Positions 33,571 through 44,396 of a stretch of DNA of 64,000 nt are shown in pieces. A program made the position numbers and the translations under genes. Where the stretch lies: contig JAUXWM010000025.1 in the NCBI GenBank assembly GCA_030681375.1, positions 1-64,000 of the forward strand, in the 5' to 3' direction. The notes under the pieces are model-generated. The model made no database searches and was not told where the DNA came from. It saw only the letters and a list, made by a program, of their open reading frames with translations. The stretch comes from Gallionella sp. Lineage in GTDB: Bacteria > Pseudomonadota > Gammaproteobacteria > Burkholderiales > Gallionellaceae. Every line of letters starts with the position of its first letter. Within the stretch, counting starts at the first letter, position 1.

Positions 33571-34290
33571 ATGATTCCCTGGCTGCTTGAAAACACGCCA
33601 TTCCCGCCGCTAACACAGGCCTTGCGCGAACCCGACGGTCTGCTGGCGGCGGGCGGCGATCTCTCTGCCGCACGTTTGCTGGAGGCGTACCGTCAGGGAA
33701 TTTTTCCGTGGTTCTCTCCCGGCGAACCCGTACTGTGGTGGAGTCCCGATCCACGCATGGTACTGATACCTCAGGAATTCAAACTGTCCGCTTCACTCGC
33801 CAAAATATTGCGCAACAGCAATTATCAGGTGCGCACTGATACCGCATTCGAACAGGTGATACGCGCCTGCGCCGCGCCACGCGGCGGACAGCGCGGCACA
33901 TGGATAGATGAACAGATGATAGCCGCGTATTGCACGCTGCACAGCCTGGGCTACGCGCATTCCGTGGAAACGTGGATGGATGGCAAACTTATCGGCGGTT
34001 TGTATGGCGTCACCCTAGGCCGGATGTTCTATGGCGAATCCATGTATAGCCATGCCAGCAACGCCTCCAAAATAGCGCTGGCGCATTTGACCCGGCAGAT
34101 GGAACGCTGGAATGTCGGCCATTTGACCAACGCCGCAACTGGCATGATCGATTGCCAGATGTACACGCCACACCTTGCCTCACTGGGCGCGAAAAAAATT
34201 CCACGCGGTGAATTTGTTGTGCGACTGGAAGAATTGGTAAACTGCGCGCCTGTTACCGACTGGTCATTCGACCCCGACCTCTACAAATGA
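33571..34290 (+). CDS. aat: Leucyl/phenylalanyl-tRNA-protein transferase
   Basis: A 239-residue enzyme that puts Leu or Phe on N-terminal Arg/Lys, marking proteins for ClpAP (N-end rule). Motifs: [49 protein letters not shown] and [19 protein letters not shown]. Length is standard. It overlaps bpt by 4 bp, the usual aat-bpt pair in betaproteobacteria. Confidence 0.96.
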   Translation: MIPWLLENTPFPPLTQALREPDGLLAAGGDLSAARLLEAYRQGIFPWFSPGEPVLWWSPDPRMVLIPQEFKLSASLAKILRNSNYQVRTDTAFEQVIRACAAPRGGQRGTWIDEQMIAAYCTLHSLGYAHSVETWMDGKLIGGLYGVTLGRMFYGESMYSHASNASKIALAHLTRQMERWNVGHLTNAATGMIDCQMYTPHLASLGAKKIPRGEFVVRLEELVNCAPVTDWSFDPDLYK

Positions 34291-35057
34291 GCTCGTTACA
34301 CGACATTCCCATTTCCGCGCTGCATTTTTATCTGAGCGCACCCTACCCGTGCAGTTATTTGCCCGGATTGCAGGCGCGCTCACAGGTCGCCACGCCATCA
34401 TTCCTGATTAATTCCCCGTTGTATTCTCAATTGGTCAGGCATGGCTTCCGGCGTAGCGGCAGCTACGTCTATCGCCCGCGCTGCGACGAGTGCAACGCCT
34501 GCGTGCAGTTACGCGTACAGGCAAAACAATTCACGCCAACTCGCTCACAACGCCGCGCCTGGACGCAGCACGCACAGCTCAAGGCCACGCTGCATCCACT
34601 GCAGGATCAGCCCGAATATTACGAGTTGTATCAGCGTTATCAACGCGCCCGCCACCCCGATGGCGGCATGGATAATGACGACTACGACGCCTACCAGACC
34701 TTTTTATTGCAAAGCCATATTGATACACTGCTGGTAGAATTTCGCGATCAAGGCGTGCTGCGCATGGTCAGCGTGATTGATCTGCTCAGCGACGGACTGT
34801 CCTCGGTGTACACTTTTTACGATCCTGATCTGCCGCGCGCACGTTTTGGGGTGTACAACGTACTCTGGCAAATCGAACTGTGCCGCAAACTCAATCTGGA
34901 TTTTGTTTATCTGGGTTACTGGATAAAAGACAGCCGCAAAATGTCGTATAAAACCCAATATCAACCTGCACAAGGTCTGCAAAATGGCATTTGGCAGACG
35001 CTGGACAACGCTGACCTGAATCCCGCCGAAGGAGTATCCCTATCAAAACCCGATTAA
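34287..35057 (+). CDS. bpt: Aspartate/glutamate leucyltransferase (bacterial protein transferase)
   Basis: A 256-residue ATE-like transferase that adds Leu to proteins with N-terminal Asp or Glu. The N-terminal cluster [12 protein letters not shown] and the block [40 protein letters not shown] and [20 protein letters not shown] fit the family. It starts inside the aat stop. The following membrane-protein frame begins 16 bp before its own stop. Confidence 0.95.
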   Translation: MSSLHDIPISALHFYLSAPYPCSYLPGLQARSQVATPSFLINSPLYSQLVRHGFRRSGSYVYRPRCDECNACVQLRVQAKQFTPTRSQRRAWTQHAQLKATLHPLQDQPEYYELYQRYQRARHPDGGMDNDDYDAYQTFLLQSHIDTLLVEFRDQGVLRMVSVIDLLSDGLSSVYTFYDPDLPRARFGVYNVLWQIELCRKLNLDFVYLGYWIKDSRKMSYKTQYQPAQGLQNGIWQTLDNADLNPAEGVSLSKPD

Positions 35058-35908
35058 GCATTTTTATATCTACGCTGTTGTTGCTGCCGCTGGCAGGGTT
35101 TGCCCTGAGCGGCGCCGAATGGGACGCGTTCGATAGCGCTGCCGCCAAGATAGGTGTCGGCGCTACCATCACCTGCATTTTCATGCTGATCAGCTATTTG
35201 CTGCTCGTCAACAGGCTGGTCAAAATCAGCACGGGCAACAGCCCGCTTGCCAGTCAACTCAAATATTATTTATCGCTGGGCGCTGCCGGTATCGTACTGT
35301 GCTGGCTGCTGGTTTACCTGAATCTGTACACGGCCAGTTGGGCGACAGCGCAAGACGGTTCGGGCATCCTGTTCTCCATCCTGTTCGCGCTGCTGGCACC
35401 CGCCGTGCTGATTACCCGCGCCTTGCTTGGTTCCATTCATGGCTTGCTGAAATTCCTGGCACGCGGCCCCGCCCTGTCCGGAATCAGCGGCGAAACGATG
35501 GCATTCGCACTCCTTGCCGTTGCCGCCGCAGGTTTGCTGGGCGGCGCAGCCTGGCCTGCCTACCTGTTCTGGCTGATGTGGCTATCCCCTTTACTGCTGC
35601 TGGCCGCACTGCAACTGCTGTGGCACGAAAGCACCGTTTTCGCCGCTGTTCGCTCCGGTGACTGGGGGCGTTTAATCTGCGCCGCACTGGCCGGACTGAT
35701 AGTAGGCAATCTGGTCAACTACACCTATCAGGTTGCCGGTGGCAGCCTGATCAGCAACCTGCCCCACACGCTGTTCACCCAAGCAGGCTTTGTACTGTTC
35801 GGCCTGTTGTGCATGCAACTGGGCGATGTCATCGCCGAGCACTGGCGCGGCAAGACACGCACTACACAGCGAAAATTTCCGATTCCGGTCGTCGTGAAGA
35901 AAAATTAG
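35042..35908 (+). CDS. Hydrophobic membrane protein with apparent ATC start
   Basis: About 288 residues with six or seven membrane helices and no recognised domain. The frame naturally begins [20 protein letters not shown] with an ATC codon at 35042, and AAGGAG stands 8 bases upstream at the proper distance. The first standard start codon is TTG at 35078, in the middle of the first helix and without an SD. Either a rare ATC start is used, or an ATG was lost by mutation or a base error. The start overlaps bpt by 16 bp. Its TAG stop is the first three bases of a TAGTCGC repeat. Function unknown. Confidence 0.65.
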   Translation: MKTRLSIFISTLLLLPLAGFALSGAEWDAFDSAAAKIGVGATITCIFMLISYLLLVNRLVKISTGNSPLASQLKYYLSLGAAGIVLCWLLVYLNLYTASWATAQDGSGILFSILFALLAPAVLITRALLGSIHGLLKFLARGPALSGISGETMAFALLAVAAAGLLGGAAWPAYLFWLMWLSPLLLLAALQLLWHESTVFAAVRSGDWGRLICAALAGLIVGNLVNYTYQVAGGSLISNLPHTLFTQAGFVLFGLLCMQLGDVIAEHWRGKTRTTQRKFPIPVVVKKN

Positions 35909-35945
35909 TCGCTAGTCGCTAGTCGCTAGTCGCTAGTCGCTAGTC
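35906..35945. repeat. TAGTCGC heptamer, five perfect tandem copies
   Basis: Five exact copies of TAGTCGC run from 35906 to 35940, with a sixth partial unit TAGTC to 35945. The first three bases are the stop codon of the preceding gene. No opposed arm is seen. pyrD starts 35 bp later. Confidence 0.92.
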
Positions 35946-35979
35946 AGAAAATTAAATCACCGCTTTTGAAAGTTTAACA

Positions 35980-37002
35980 ATGTATTCTCTGCTCCGTCCC
36001 GCACTGTTCCGGCTAGCTCCGGAAACCGCTCACCATCTCACCCTGAACAGCCTGAATGCCGCATATTCATTAGGATTAAGCGGAATGATTGCGCCAAACA
36101 TCCCCAATGATCCGCGCACGGTCATGGGCCTGACCTTTCCTAACCCTGTCGGTCTGGCCGCGGGTCTGGACAAGAACGGCGATTGCATCAATGGTCTGGC
36201 AGCACTCGGCTTCGGCTTCATCGAGATCGGTACTATCACGCCGCAGCCGCAACCGGGCAATCCCAAACCGCGCCTGTTCCGCCTGCCCGCCGCCTCCGCC
36301 ATCATTAATCGCATGGGTTTCAACAACGAAGGCGTGGATGCGCTGATACGCAACGTTCAACAATCCGGTTACAAGGGAATATTAGGGATAAACATAGGCA
36401 AAAATGCCGCAACACCTATCGAACAGGCCGCCGATGATTATCTGATTTGCCTGCGCAAAGTGTATGCCCACGCCAGCTATATCACCGTCAACATTTCCTC
36501 ACCCAACACCAAGAATCTGCGCCAGTTGCAGGACGAAGCCGCGCTGAACGACCTGCTCGCGCAACTCAAGGCCGAACAGCAGAAACTGGCCGATCTGCAT
36601 GGCAAATATGTACCCATCGCCCTGAAGATCGCACCGGACATGGAAGGCGAGCAAATCACCCAGATCGCCCGCTTGCTGATGCAGCATCGCATCGACGGCG
36701 TGATCGCCACCAACACCACGCTGTCACGAGCAGGCGTCGAAAATCTGCCTCACGGCAATGAAACAGGCGGCCTGAGCGGTGCGCCGGTACGCGAGCGATC
36801 CACCGCCGTCATCCGTCAACTCGCCGCCGCCTTACAAGGCGCGCTGCCTGTCATCGGTGCGGGCGGCATATTGAGCGGCGCGGATGCCGCCGACAAAATC
36901 AAGGCAGGTGCTGCGCTGGTGCAAATTTACAGCGGGTTGATTTATCGCGGCCCGGCACTGATAGCAGAAAGTTGCCAGGCCATACGCACACTGCCGCACT
37001 GA
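35980..37002 (+). CDS. pyrD: Dihydroorotate dehydrogenase (quinone), class 2
   Basis: A 340-residue FMN enzyme of pyrimidine synthesis, attached to the inner membrane and reducing quinone. The N-terminal helix pair ([20 protein letters not shown]) is the membrane-binding part of class 2. Core motifs: [38 protein letters not shown], catalytic Ser in VNISSPNT, and [11 protein letters not shown] for FMN phosphate. The aat-bpt-pyrD order is conserved, interrupted here by the unknown membrane gene. Confidence 0.97.
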   Translation: MYSLLRPALFRLAPETAHHLTLNSLNAAYSLGLSGMIAPNIPNDPRTVMGLTFPNPVGLAAGLDKNGDCINGLAALGFGFIEIGTITPQPQPGNPKPRLFRLPAASAIINRMGFNNEGVDALIRNVQQSGYKGILGINIGKNAATPIEQAADDYLICLRKVYAHASYITVNISSPNTKNLRQLQDEAALNDLLAQLKAEQQKLADLHGKYVPIALKIAPDMEGEQITQIARLLMQHRIDGVIATNTTLSRAGVENLPHGNETGGLSGAPVRERSTAVIRQLAAALQGALPVIGAGGILSGADAADKIKAGAALVQIYSGLIYRGPALIAESCQAIRTLPH

Positions 37003-37124
37003 TAAGCTGTTCCGGCTGCGCCGACGCGCATCACCGCGCCCTGCAGCAAGCCGTATTGTGTTCACCCTGACGCAGGTGTACAGTGCCGCCCCATTCTTCC
37101 TCTGACAGGAATGAAGGAGGCAAA

Positions 37125-38993
37125 ATGAGCGGCACACACACCAAGGCAAATTTATCCACACTCATGCTGGGCGCAATCGGCGTGGTGTATGGCGACATCG
37201 GCACCAGCCCGCTGTATGCCATGAAGGAGACTTTCGCCGGTCATCATCCTCTGCAAGCCACCGAAGCCAACGTGCTCGGCGTACTCTCGGTGATGTTCTG
37301 GACCATCATGCTGCTGGTATCGCTAAAGTATGTGACCATCATCATGCGTGCGGATAATCGGGGCGAGGGCGGTTCATTAGCCCTGCTGTCTCTGGCCAGC
37401 GAACTGAACGCGCGACGCCCGAAAACCCGATGGTTCCTCGCCATACTCGGGATATTTGCCGCCGCGCTGTTTTACGGGGACAGCATGATTACCCCTGCCA
37501 TTTCGGTGCTCTCGGCCGTCGAAGGCCTGAATATCGTCGCGCCTCAACTCCATAGCTTTGTGTTACCCATCACCGTCATGGTGCTTACCGCGCTGTTCAT
37601 GGTGCAAAAACATGGCACGGGCGTGATGGGTCTGGCATTCGGGCCCATCATGATCCTCTGGTTCACCACCCTGGGACTACTGGGCGCAAAAGCCATCCTG
37701 TTCAGCCCGCATGTGCTCTTGGCGCTCAATCCCGTGTTTGCCTATCACTTTCTCACCCTGGATCCCTGGATATCCTTTCTGACGCTCGGCTCTGTAGTGC
37801 TTGCCGTCACCGGAGGCGAAGCCCTCTACACCGACATGGGACACTTCGGCAGATTCCCGATTCGGCTTACCTGGTTCTCTTTCGTGCTCCCCGCGCTGGT
37901 ATTGAACTACTTCGGGCAAGGTGCGCTATTGCTGCAAAACCCGCAAGCGATCAAAAACCCCTTCTACCTGCTCGCTCCGGAATGGGCGCTGATCCCGATG
38001 GTCTTACTCGCCACTGCGGCTACGGTAATCGCCTCGCAAGCCGTGATCTCCGGCGCGTTCTCGGTTGCCAGCCAATCGGTACAAATGGGCTTGCTGCCAC
38101 GCATGGAAATACGCCAGACTTCCGACAAGGCACGCGGTCAGATTTACGTTCCGCTAACCAACTGGACGCTCTATCTGGCCGTCATTTATTTGGTATTCAC
38201 CTTTCAAAGCTCCAGCAATCTGGCGGCAGCCTATGGCATTGCCGTCACCGGCACGATGTTGATAGACACCGTACTGATCGCCTTTGTACTTGTGGCGTGG
38301 CGCTGGTCGCCGCTACTCATCCTCCCGCTGGTCGGCACATTCTTCTGCATCGATCTGGCCTATTTTTCTGCCAATGCCCTGAAAATCCCGCAAGGCGGCT
38401 GGTTCCCGCTGGGCATCGCGGTTATTTCGTTTACCGTGCTCACCACCTGGAAACATGGCCGAAAACTGCTGTTCGACATGATCGCCAAACAATCGGTGCC
38501 GGTAAAGGTAATCCTGGACGATGCGGACAGCGTCAATCGCGCCCAGGGCACTGCGGTATTTCTGACAGCGGTAGGCGAAGGCGCGCCCTCGGCACTGCTG
38601 CACAATCTCAAACACAATCAGGTGCTGCACGAGCGCAATATCCTGCTCACCGTTATCGTCGAAGACAAACCTTATGTCACCAAGGGCAACCGCCTGCTGA
38701 TCGACGATATGGGCAAGAATTTTTACCGGGTAAGCGTTTTTTACGGCTTCATGGAAATGCCTGACATTCCGGCCGCTCTGGAACTGTGTGCCACACGGGG
38801 GCTGCCCTTCGACATGATGAGCACGTCGTTCTTTATCTCGCGCGCCATGATCATCATCACACCCCAACCCGGCATGATGAAATGGCGCAAAAAACTATTC
38901 CTGGCCTTATCCAGAAATGCCATGAGCGCGGCAGACTTCTTCAAAATCCCCACTAACCGCGTCATCGAAATGGGCACGCGGGTTGAAATCTAA
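37125..38993 (+). CDS. kup: Low-affinity potassium transporter Kup
   Basis: A 622-residue potassium:proton symporter of the KUP/HAK/KT family with about 12 helices and a cytoplasmic tail. Typical motifs: [56 protein letters not shown] and [20 protein letters not shown] chose ATG at 37125 ([10 protein letters not shown]), preceded by GAAGGAGG; a longer frame lacks an SD. Probably monocistronic. Confidence 0.96.
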   Translation: MSGTHTKANLSTLMLGAIGVVYGDIGTSPLYAMKETFAGHHPLQATEANVLGVLSVMFWTIMLLVSLKYVTIIMRADNRGEGGSLALLSLASELNARRPKTRWFLAILGIFAAALFYGDSMITPAISVLSAVEGLNIVAPQLHSFVLPITVMVLTALFMVQKHGTGVMGLAFGPIMILWFTTLGLLGAKAILFSPHVLLALNPVFAYHFLTLDPWISFLTLGSVVLAVTGGEALYTDMGHFGRFPIRLTWFSFVLPALVLNYFGQGALLLQNPQAIKNPFYLLAPEWALIPMVLLATAATVIASQAVISGAFSVASQSVQMGLLPRMEIRQTSDKARGQIYVPLTNWTLYLAVIYLVFTFQSSSNLAAAYGIAVTGTMLIDTVLIAFVLVAWRWSPLLILPLVGTFFCIDLAYFSANALKIPQGGWFPLGIAVISFTVLTTWKHGRKLLFDMIAKQSVPVKVILDDADSVNRAQGTAVFLTAVGEGAPSALLHNLKHNQVLHERNILLTVIVEDKPYVTKGNRLLIDDMGKNFYRVSVFYGFMEMPDIPAALELCATRGLPFDMMSTSFFISRAMIIITPQPGMMKWRKKLFLALSRNAMSAADFFKIPTNRVIEMGTRVEI

Positions 38994-39094
38994 AGAAACA
39001 CCGACTTATGGCGTTACCCCATAGACAACTCTGCGGATCAGACACCCGCAAATGCGAAATAACCCGCCGTCATATGGATATTCCGACAAAGCAG

Positions 39095-39123
39095 TTGAAG
39101 CCGAGTATGAATAATCGGATAAT
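39095..39123 (+). promoter_or_regulatory. Sigma70-type promoter for the rnf operon
   Basis: TTGAAG (39095-39100), a 17-bp spacer and GATAAT (39118-39123) lie 26 bp ahead of the rnfA start. The 156-bp gap after kup holds no gene. Confidence 0.55.
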
Positions 39124-39149
39124 CCCGCACACTTTCTGAAAGCGCGACA

Positions 39150-39725
39150 ATGACTGAATATCTGCTGATCCTGGTTGGCGCGGTGTTTGTAAACAACATC
39201 GTGATGGTCAAGATACTCGGGCTATGCCCGTTCATGGGTGTCTCCAAAAAACTGGAGGCCGCCATCGGCATGGGTGCAGCCACCACCTTCGTACTGACCC
39301 TGGCTTCCGGCAGCAGCTACCTGATCAACCAGTATTTGCTCGGCCCTGAGCTGGCCTATCTCACCACGCTGTCGTTCATCGTGGTGATCGCCGGCATCGT
39401 GCAATTCACCGAAATGATCATTCAGCGTACCAGTCCGGAGTTGTATCAGGTGCTGGGCATCTATCTGCCACTGATTACCACCAACTGCGCGGTGCTGGGC
39501 ATACCGCTGCTCAACGTACAGGCCAAACACAATTTCATGGAATCACTGATTTTCGGCATGGGCGGCGCGCTCGGGTTCACGCTGGTGATGATATTGTTCG
39601 CCGGAATGCGTGAACGCATGGAAGGCGCGGATGTGCCCGGCATATTCAAAGGTTCGGCCATCGCTATGGTCACGGCCGGACTGATGAGTCTGTCCTTCAT
39701 GGGATTCTCCGGGTTGGTCAAATAA
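39150..39725 (+). CDS. rnfA: Electron transport complex subunit RnfA
   Basis: A 191-residue, six-helix membrane subunit of the Rnf complex, which couples ferredoxin:NAD oxidoreduction to ion movement or drives electrons to ferredoxin or SoxR. The motifs [20 protein letters not shown] and [20 protein letters not shown] are characteristic, with the Cys residues that hold the membrane-embedded Fe-S site shared with RnfE. It overlaps rnfB by one base (TAATG). First gene of rnfABCDGE. Confidence 0.97.
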   Translation: MTEYLLILVGAVFVNNIVMVKILGLCPFMGVSKKLEAAIGMGAATTFVLTLASGSSYLINQYLLGPELAYLTTLSFIVVIAGIVQFTEMIIQRTSPELYQVLGIYLPLITTNCAVLGIPLLNVQAKHNFMESLIFGMGGALGFTLVMILFAGMRERMEGADVPGIFKGSAIAMVTAGLMSLSFMGFSGLVK

Positions 39726-40273
39726 TGCTCAGTGCATTGCTGGTCATGGCGGCCATCGCCATCGCGCTGGGCGCGGTGTTAGGTTTCGCCGCAATCAAAT
39801 TCCACGTTGAAGGCAATCCACTGGTCGAAAAAATCGACGCTGTCCTGCCGCAAACGCAGTGCGGCCAATGCGGTTACCCCGGCTGCAAACCCTATGCGAC
39901 AGCAATCGCCGAAGGCGCTGCGGACATCAACCTATGCCCGCCCGGCGGCGAGGAAGGCATACACAAACTCGCCGATCTGCTGGGCGTGGACTTCAAGCCC
40001 TTCGGCGGCGACACCGCGCCCAAACCCAAAGCCGTCGCCTTTATCGATGAAAATAACTGCATCGGTTGCACATTGTGCATCCAGGCCTGTCCGGTGGACG
40101 CGATTGCCGGCGCGGCAAAACAAATGCATACCATCATCGCGGCGGAATGCACCGGTTGCGAGCTGTGCGTCGCGCCCTGCCCGGTGGACTGCATCGACAT
40201 GGTGGAGATCGAAGAAAACATCAGCAACTGGAAGTGGAAATATCCGGTTTACCCACTGAGGCCGGCAGCATGA
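39725..40273 (+). CDS. rnfB: Electron transport complex subunit RnfB
   Basis: A 182-residue ferredoxin-like subunit. An N-terminal membrane helix is followed by a 4Fe-4S domain with Cys in [20 protein letters not shown] and NLCPPGG, then two classical 4Fe-4S motifs ([12 protein letters not shown] and [12 protein letters not shown]). It is the entry or exit point for ferredoxin electrons. Its TGA overlaps the rnfC ATG. Confidence 0.97.
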   Translation: MLSALLVMAAIAIALGAVLGFAAIKFHVEGNPLVEKIDAVLPQTQCGQCGYPGCKPYATAIAEGAADINLCPPGGEEGIHKLADLLGVDFKPFGGDTAPKPKAVAFIDENNCIGCTLCIQACPVDAIAGAAKQMHTIIAAECTGCELCVAPCPVDCIDMVEIEENISNWKWKYPVYPLRPAA

Positions 40274-41985
40274 GATCACTATTCAAGTTTCACGGTGGCA
40301 TCCATCCGGCCAGCAACAAGGCGCAATCGAACCACAAGCCGATTACGCAAGCCGCGTTACCCTCCAGGCTGGTCATCCCGCTGCACCAGCACGTCGGCAA
40401 CAGCGCCAAGCCTATTGTTGAAGCTGGTCAGCGCGTGCTCAAGGGCCAGATTATCGGCGCACCCGAAGGACACGTCTCCAGCGCAGTACACGCCCCCACT
40501 TCCGGTGTCATTGCCGCTATCGACATGCAGCAAGTCGCCCATCCTTCCGGCATCCCCGACCTGTGCATCACCCTGATTCCCGATGGCGATGACGAATGGA
40601 TCGCGCGCGAGTCATGCGATGACTGGCAGGCGGTGGCGCACACCGATTTGCGCCACCGTTTACGCGACGCAGGCGTAGTCGGCCTCGGCGGCGCGGCATT
40701 CCCCAGCGATATGAAGCTGTATTCGCATAAACACCAAATCAAGACGCTGGTGCTCAATGGCGCAGAGTGTGAGCCCTACATCACCTGCGACGACCTGCTG
40801 ATGCGCGAACGCGCGGCAGAAATCCTGCAAGGCGCCGAGATCATGCGCGCCCTGCTGTACGCTGAAGAAGTGCTGATCGGCATCGAGGACAACAAGCCGG
40901 AAGCCATCGCAGCCATGCGTAGCGCCATACTGGACGGAAAACACCAGAACATGGAAGCGGTAGCCGTACCCACTATTTATCCGGGGGGCGGCGCAAAACA
41001 ACTAATCCGTGTGCTCACCGGCATCGAAGTCGCCGCAGGCATGCGATCCACCAATCTGGGCGTGCAATGCTTCAATGTCGGCACCGCCTACAGCACTTGG
41101 CGCGCCATCCGTCACGGCGAAGCGCTAATTTCACGCATCGTCACCGTGACCGGCAACGTCGGCCAGCCGCAAAACTTTGAGGCCCTGCTGGGCACACCGG
41201 TCAACGAACTGGTCGCCCAGGCCGGGCCACTGCCCGACACCCGTGGCTATATCATGGGCGGCCCGATGATGGGCATACGCCTGCCCTCGGCAGAGGTCGG
41301 CGTGATCAAGGCGACCAACTGCCTGATCGCCATGTCCGACAGCCTGTTTCCTCCCGCGCTGCCGGCCTTGCCCTGCATACGCTGCACGCGCTGCGTCGAT
41401 GTCTGTCCCGCAGAGTTGCAGCCACAAGAGCTGTTCTGGTTCGCCCAGTCAAAAAACCTGCTCAAGGCTCAGGAATACCACCTGTTCGACTGTATCGAAT
41501 GCGGCGCATGCAGCTATGTCTGTCCAAGCAACATTCCGCTGGTGGAATATTATCGCTTTGCCAAAAGTGAAATCTGGGCGCAGGAAACCAGCAAAAAAGC
41601 GGCCGATGCGGCACGCGAACGACATGAATATCGCGAACTGCGCATCGAACGCGAAAAACAGGAAAAGGCCGATAAGCTGGCTGCCAAAGAGAAAGCCGCA
41701 CTTGAGGCCAAGGCACTGAAATCAGCCGCACCCCTCCCGCCTGCGGTCGAGGGAGCAAACGTATCGCTGTACGATGCTCCTGTTGATGCAGATCCTGAAA
41801 ACACCATGCAGCTGAAAATTCAGGCGGCGATAGATCATGCCAAACAACAGGCGGCAGTCAGCAAACCCGAAAACACCGAACACCTGACACCCCAGCAACA
41901 GGCTGAAATCGCCACGATAGAGGCGCGACGCGCGCGCATCCGCGAACTAGCCCTCTCCTCAGCTGATGAGCACACCAAGGAATAA
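40270..41985 (+). CDS. rnfC: Electron transport complex subunit RnfC
   Basis: A 571-residue peripheral subunit. The NADH/FMN-binding part contains [24 protein letters not shown] and [10 protein letters not shown]. Two 4Fe-4S motifs follow ([12 protein letters not shown] and [12 protein letters not shown]). The C-terminal 110 residues are Ala/Lys/Glu-rich and probably form a coiled tail. I chose ATG at 40270 ([10 protein letters not shown]), overlapping the rnfB stop. It hands electrons between NADH and RnfB. Confidence 0.96.
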   Translation: MRSLFKFHGGIHPASNKAQSNHKPITQAALPSRLVIPLHQHVGNSAKPIVEAGQRVLKGQIIGAPEGHVSSAVHAPTSGVIAAIDMQQVAHPSGIPDLCITLIPDGDDEWIARESCDDWQAVAHTDLRHRLRDAGVVGLGGAAFPSDMKLYSHKHQIKTLVLNGAECEPYITCDDLLMRERAAEILQGAEIMRALLYAEEVLIGIEDNKPEAIAAMRSAILDGKHQNMEAVAVPTIYPGGGAKQLIRVLTGIEVAAGMRSTNLGVQCFNVGTAYSTWRAIRHGEALISRIVTVTGNVGQPQNFEALLGTPVNELVAQAGPLPDTRGYIMGGPMMGIRLPSAEVGVIKATNCLIAMSDSLFPPALPALPCIRCTRCVDVCPAELQPQELFWFAQSKNLLKAQEYHLFDCIECGACSYVCPSNIPLVEYYRFAKSEIWAQETSKKAADAARERHEYRELRIEREKQEKADKLAAKEKAALEAKALKSAAPLPPAVEGANVSLYDAPVDADPENTMQLKIQAAIDHAKQQAAVSKPENTEHLTPQQQAEIATIEARRARIRELALSSADEHTKE

Positions 41986-41986
41986 T

Positions 41987-43021
41987 ATGCCCGGATTCTT
42001 CTCACCCTTCATTACCAAACCGGACAGCGTGTCGCAGATCATGCTCAAGGTGCTGCTGGCCCTGATTCCCGGCATCGCGCTGTATGTGTGGTATTTCGGC
42101 CCGGCGATTCTGGTTTCGATCACGCTGGCCAGCCTCACCGCGCTCGCCACCGAGGCGCTGATGCTCAGACTGCGCAACCGCCCAATAGCGCCGTTCCTGA
42201 AGGACAACAGCGCGCTGCTCACCGGCTGGCTGATTGCCCTGTCCATCCCGCCCCTCGCGCCCTGGTGGCTGGTGGTAATCGGCACGGCTTTCGCCATCAG
42301 CGTGTCCAAGCATTTGTACGGTGGCCTGGGCAACAATCCCTTTAATCCGGCGATGATAGGCTACGCGGTGCTGATCATTTCATTCCCGGTACAGATGACG
42401 CAATGGCTCAGCCCGCACGGTCTGGGAGCGATTCAACTGGGTTTCATCGACCAGCTCAATTATATTTTCCTCGGCGTCTTCCCGGAGGGCATCAAACTGG
42501 ATGCCCTCACCATGGCTACACCGCTGGATACGCTCAAGACGCAATTGCATCTGGATGGACAGATCAGTGAAATCCTTGAGATGCCCATCTATGGACGACT
42601 GGCCGGACACGGCAGCGAGATGGTGGCCGCCGGATTCCTGTTCGGAGGGCTTTACCTGCTCGCCTCGCGCATCATCAGCTGGCACATACCGGTCGTTTAC
42701 CTCGGCACCTTATTCGCCGTTGCCGGCCTCTTCCATCTGCTGGACCCCGCACACTACGTCGAACCGCTGTTTCACTGGTTCTCCGGTGCAGCCATGATAG
42801 GCGCATTCTTTATTCTGACCGACCCGATCACCAGCCCCACCACGCACAAGGGAAAATTGATTTTCGCCGCCGGTGCAGGACTGATCACCTATCTGATTCG
42901 CGCCTTCGGCGGCTTCCCCGATGGCATGGCGTTCGCCACCTTGCTGATGAACATTTGCGTGCCATTGATCGATGCTTATACTCAACCCAAAGTATTCGGC
43001 AAAAAGGAGCAAAAACCATGA
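41987..43021 (+). CDS. rnfD: Electron transport complex subunit RnfD
   Basis: A 344-residue membrane subunit with covalently bound FMN. Family blocks: KDNSALLTGWLIALSIPPLA, GLGNNPFNPAMIGYAVLI and the flavinylation region DALTMATPLDTLK, where the Thr in the (S/T)-x-A-T context is the likely FMN attachment residue. I chose ATG at 41987 (MPGFFSPFIT, AAGGA upstream), one base after the rnfC stop. It overlaps rnfG by 4 bp. Confidence 0.95.
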   Translation: MPGFFSPFITKPDSVSQIMLKVLLALIPGIALYVWYFGPAILVSITLASLTALATEALMLRLRNRPIAPFLKDNSALLTGWLIALSIPPLAPWWLVVIGTAFAISVSKHLYGGLGNNPFNPAMIGYAVLIISFPVQMTQWLSPHGLGAIQLGFIDQLNYIFLGVFPEGIKLDALTMATPLDTLKTQLHLDGQISEILEMPIYGRLAGHGSEMVAAGFLFGGLYLLASRIISWHIPVVYLGTLFAVAGLFHLLDPAHYVEPLFHWFSGAAMIGAFFILTDPITSPTTHKGKLIFAAGAGLITYLIRAFGGFPDGMAFATLLMNICVPLIDAYTQPKVFGKKEQKP

Positions 43022-43683
43022 GGCGCACCATGGCGAAGGCCTCTTTCCATGCCGCGCTCAACCTGCTGTTCTTTGCCGTACTGGCCACACTGGTATTGGC
43101 TTCGACCTACTATCTCACTCGCGATCGCATCGCCAGCAGCGTGGAGAAAGAGAAACTCCAGTTAATCGCCCAGATTGTGCCGCCGCAACTGTACGACAAT
43201 GCCATCGTGCAGGACACGCTGCAACTGCCGCCCAGCGAACTGCTGGGCACCAATGAAACCAGCATTGCCTATCTGGCACGCCTCAAGGGCGAGCCCAGCG
43301 CCGTCGTGCTGCAAGCCATCGCGCCCGACGGCTATGGCGGCAGGATAGCCCTGATCATCGCGATACATCGCAACGGCGAAATCAGCGGTGTGCGTGTGGT
43401 ATCGCACCGCGAAACCCCCGGGCTCGGCGATTACATCGAGCTGCCGAAAAGCCCCTGGATCAAGGGGTTCGATGGACAGTCGCTGGCAAAACTCAAGAAA
43501 ACGGACTGGAAAGTGAAGAAGGACGGCGGATCGTTCGACTACATGGCTGGCGCAACCATCACCCCGCGCGCGGTGGTGCAAGCCGTACACAAGGCCGCGC
43601 ACTATTTTGAACAACATCGCGCAGTGCTGCTCGCACACCCTGCCGACACATCCGTGCCGACCGTCAAGGAGAAAACCCAATGA
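43018..43683 (+). CDS. rnfG: Electron transport complex subunit RnfG
   Basis: A 221-residue subunit with one N-terminal helix (residues 13-36) and a periplasmic FMN domain. The flavinylation motif is DYMAGATITPRAVV, with the covalent FMN on the second Thr of the GATxT-type site; VVSHRETPGLGDYIE is also conserved. I chose ATG at 43018, preceded by AAAGGAG and overlapping the rnfD stop. It overlaps rnfE by 4 bp. Confidence 0.96.
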   Translation: MRRTMAKASFHAALNLLFFAVLATLVLASTYYLTRDRIASSVEKEKLQLIAQIVPPQLYDNAIVQDTLQLPPSELLGTNETSIAYLARLKGEPSAVVLQAIAPDGYGGRIALIIAIHRNGEISGVRVVSHRETPGLGDYIELPKSPWIKGFDGQSLAKLKKTDWKVKKDGGSFDYMAGATITPRAVVQAVHKAAHYFEQHRAVLLAHPADTSVPTVKEKTQ

Positions 43684-44390
43684 CCTTACAGGAACTCAAG
43701 GACATCTTTTACAACGGCCTGTGGAAGCAGAATGCCGGCATCGTGCAACTGCTCGGCCTGTGCCCGCTTCTGGCGGTGAGTTCCACGGTAGTCAACGGCG
43801 TCAGCCTGGGGCTGGCGACCACGCTGGTGATGGCGATTTCCAGTGGCGCCGTCGCGCTGATCCGCAATTACGTGCCCAATGAAATCCGCATCCCGGTATT
43901 CATCCTGATCATCGCGGTACTGGTCACGGTGGTGCAGTACCTGATGAATGCCTATATGTATCCGCTGTACATCGTGCTGGGCATCTTCATTCCGCTAATC
44001 GTCACCAACTGCATCGTACTGGCACGCATCGAGGCCTTTGCCTCCAAGAACCCCGCGCTGCAATCCGCCATCGATGGAATGGCAATGGGACTGGGGCTGA
44101 CCGCCGTGCTGACTGTGCTGGGCGGCATGCGCGAACTCTTCGGCCACGGCACGCTGCTGTCCGGCATTGATCTGGCCCTGGGCGAATCTGCCCGATCGCT
44201 GGTCATCACCGTGATACCGGATTATCACGGCTTTTTGTTTGCCGTGCTACCACCCGGCGCGTTCATCGGACTGGGGCTGCTGATCGCGGCGCGCAACTGG
44301 CTTACCTTGCGCGCCGAACGCAAAACCCGTGGCCCCGAGGCGCAAATCACGCCGATATCAGGCGACTGCAGCCCCGCCTCACATGCGTAA
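43680..44390 (+). CDS. rnfE: Electron transport complex subunit RnfE
   Basis: A 236-residue six-helix subunit, homologous to RnfA and facing it in the membrane. Motifs: NGLWKQNAGIVQLLGLCPLL, IPLIVTNCIVLARIEAFASK and GLTAVLTVLGGMRELFGHG. It closes the complete rnfABCDGE operon. In many gammaproteobacteria nth follows directly; here 1.4 kb of accessory DNA separates them. Confidence 0.96.
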   Translation: MTLQELKDIFYNGLWKQNAGIVQLLGLCPLLAVSSTVVNGVSLGLATTLVMAISSGAVALIRNYVPNEIRIPVFILIIAVLVTVVQYLMNAYMYPLYIVLGIFIPLIVTNCIVLARIEAFASKNPALQSAIDGMAMGLGLTAVLTVLGGMRELFGHGTLLSGIDLALGESARSLVITVIPDYHGFLFAVLPPGAFIGLGLLIAARNWLTLRAERKTRGPEAQITPISGDCSPASHA

Positions 44391-44396
44391 ACAGCC

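Noticed and set aside
38994..39149. Possible terminator after kup (TATGG/CCATA hairpin)
   Set aside because: Only a 5-bp stem with no T-run.
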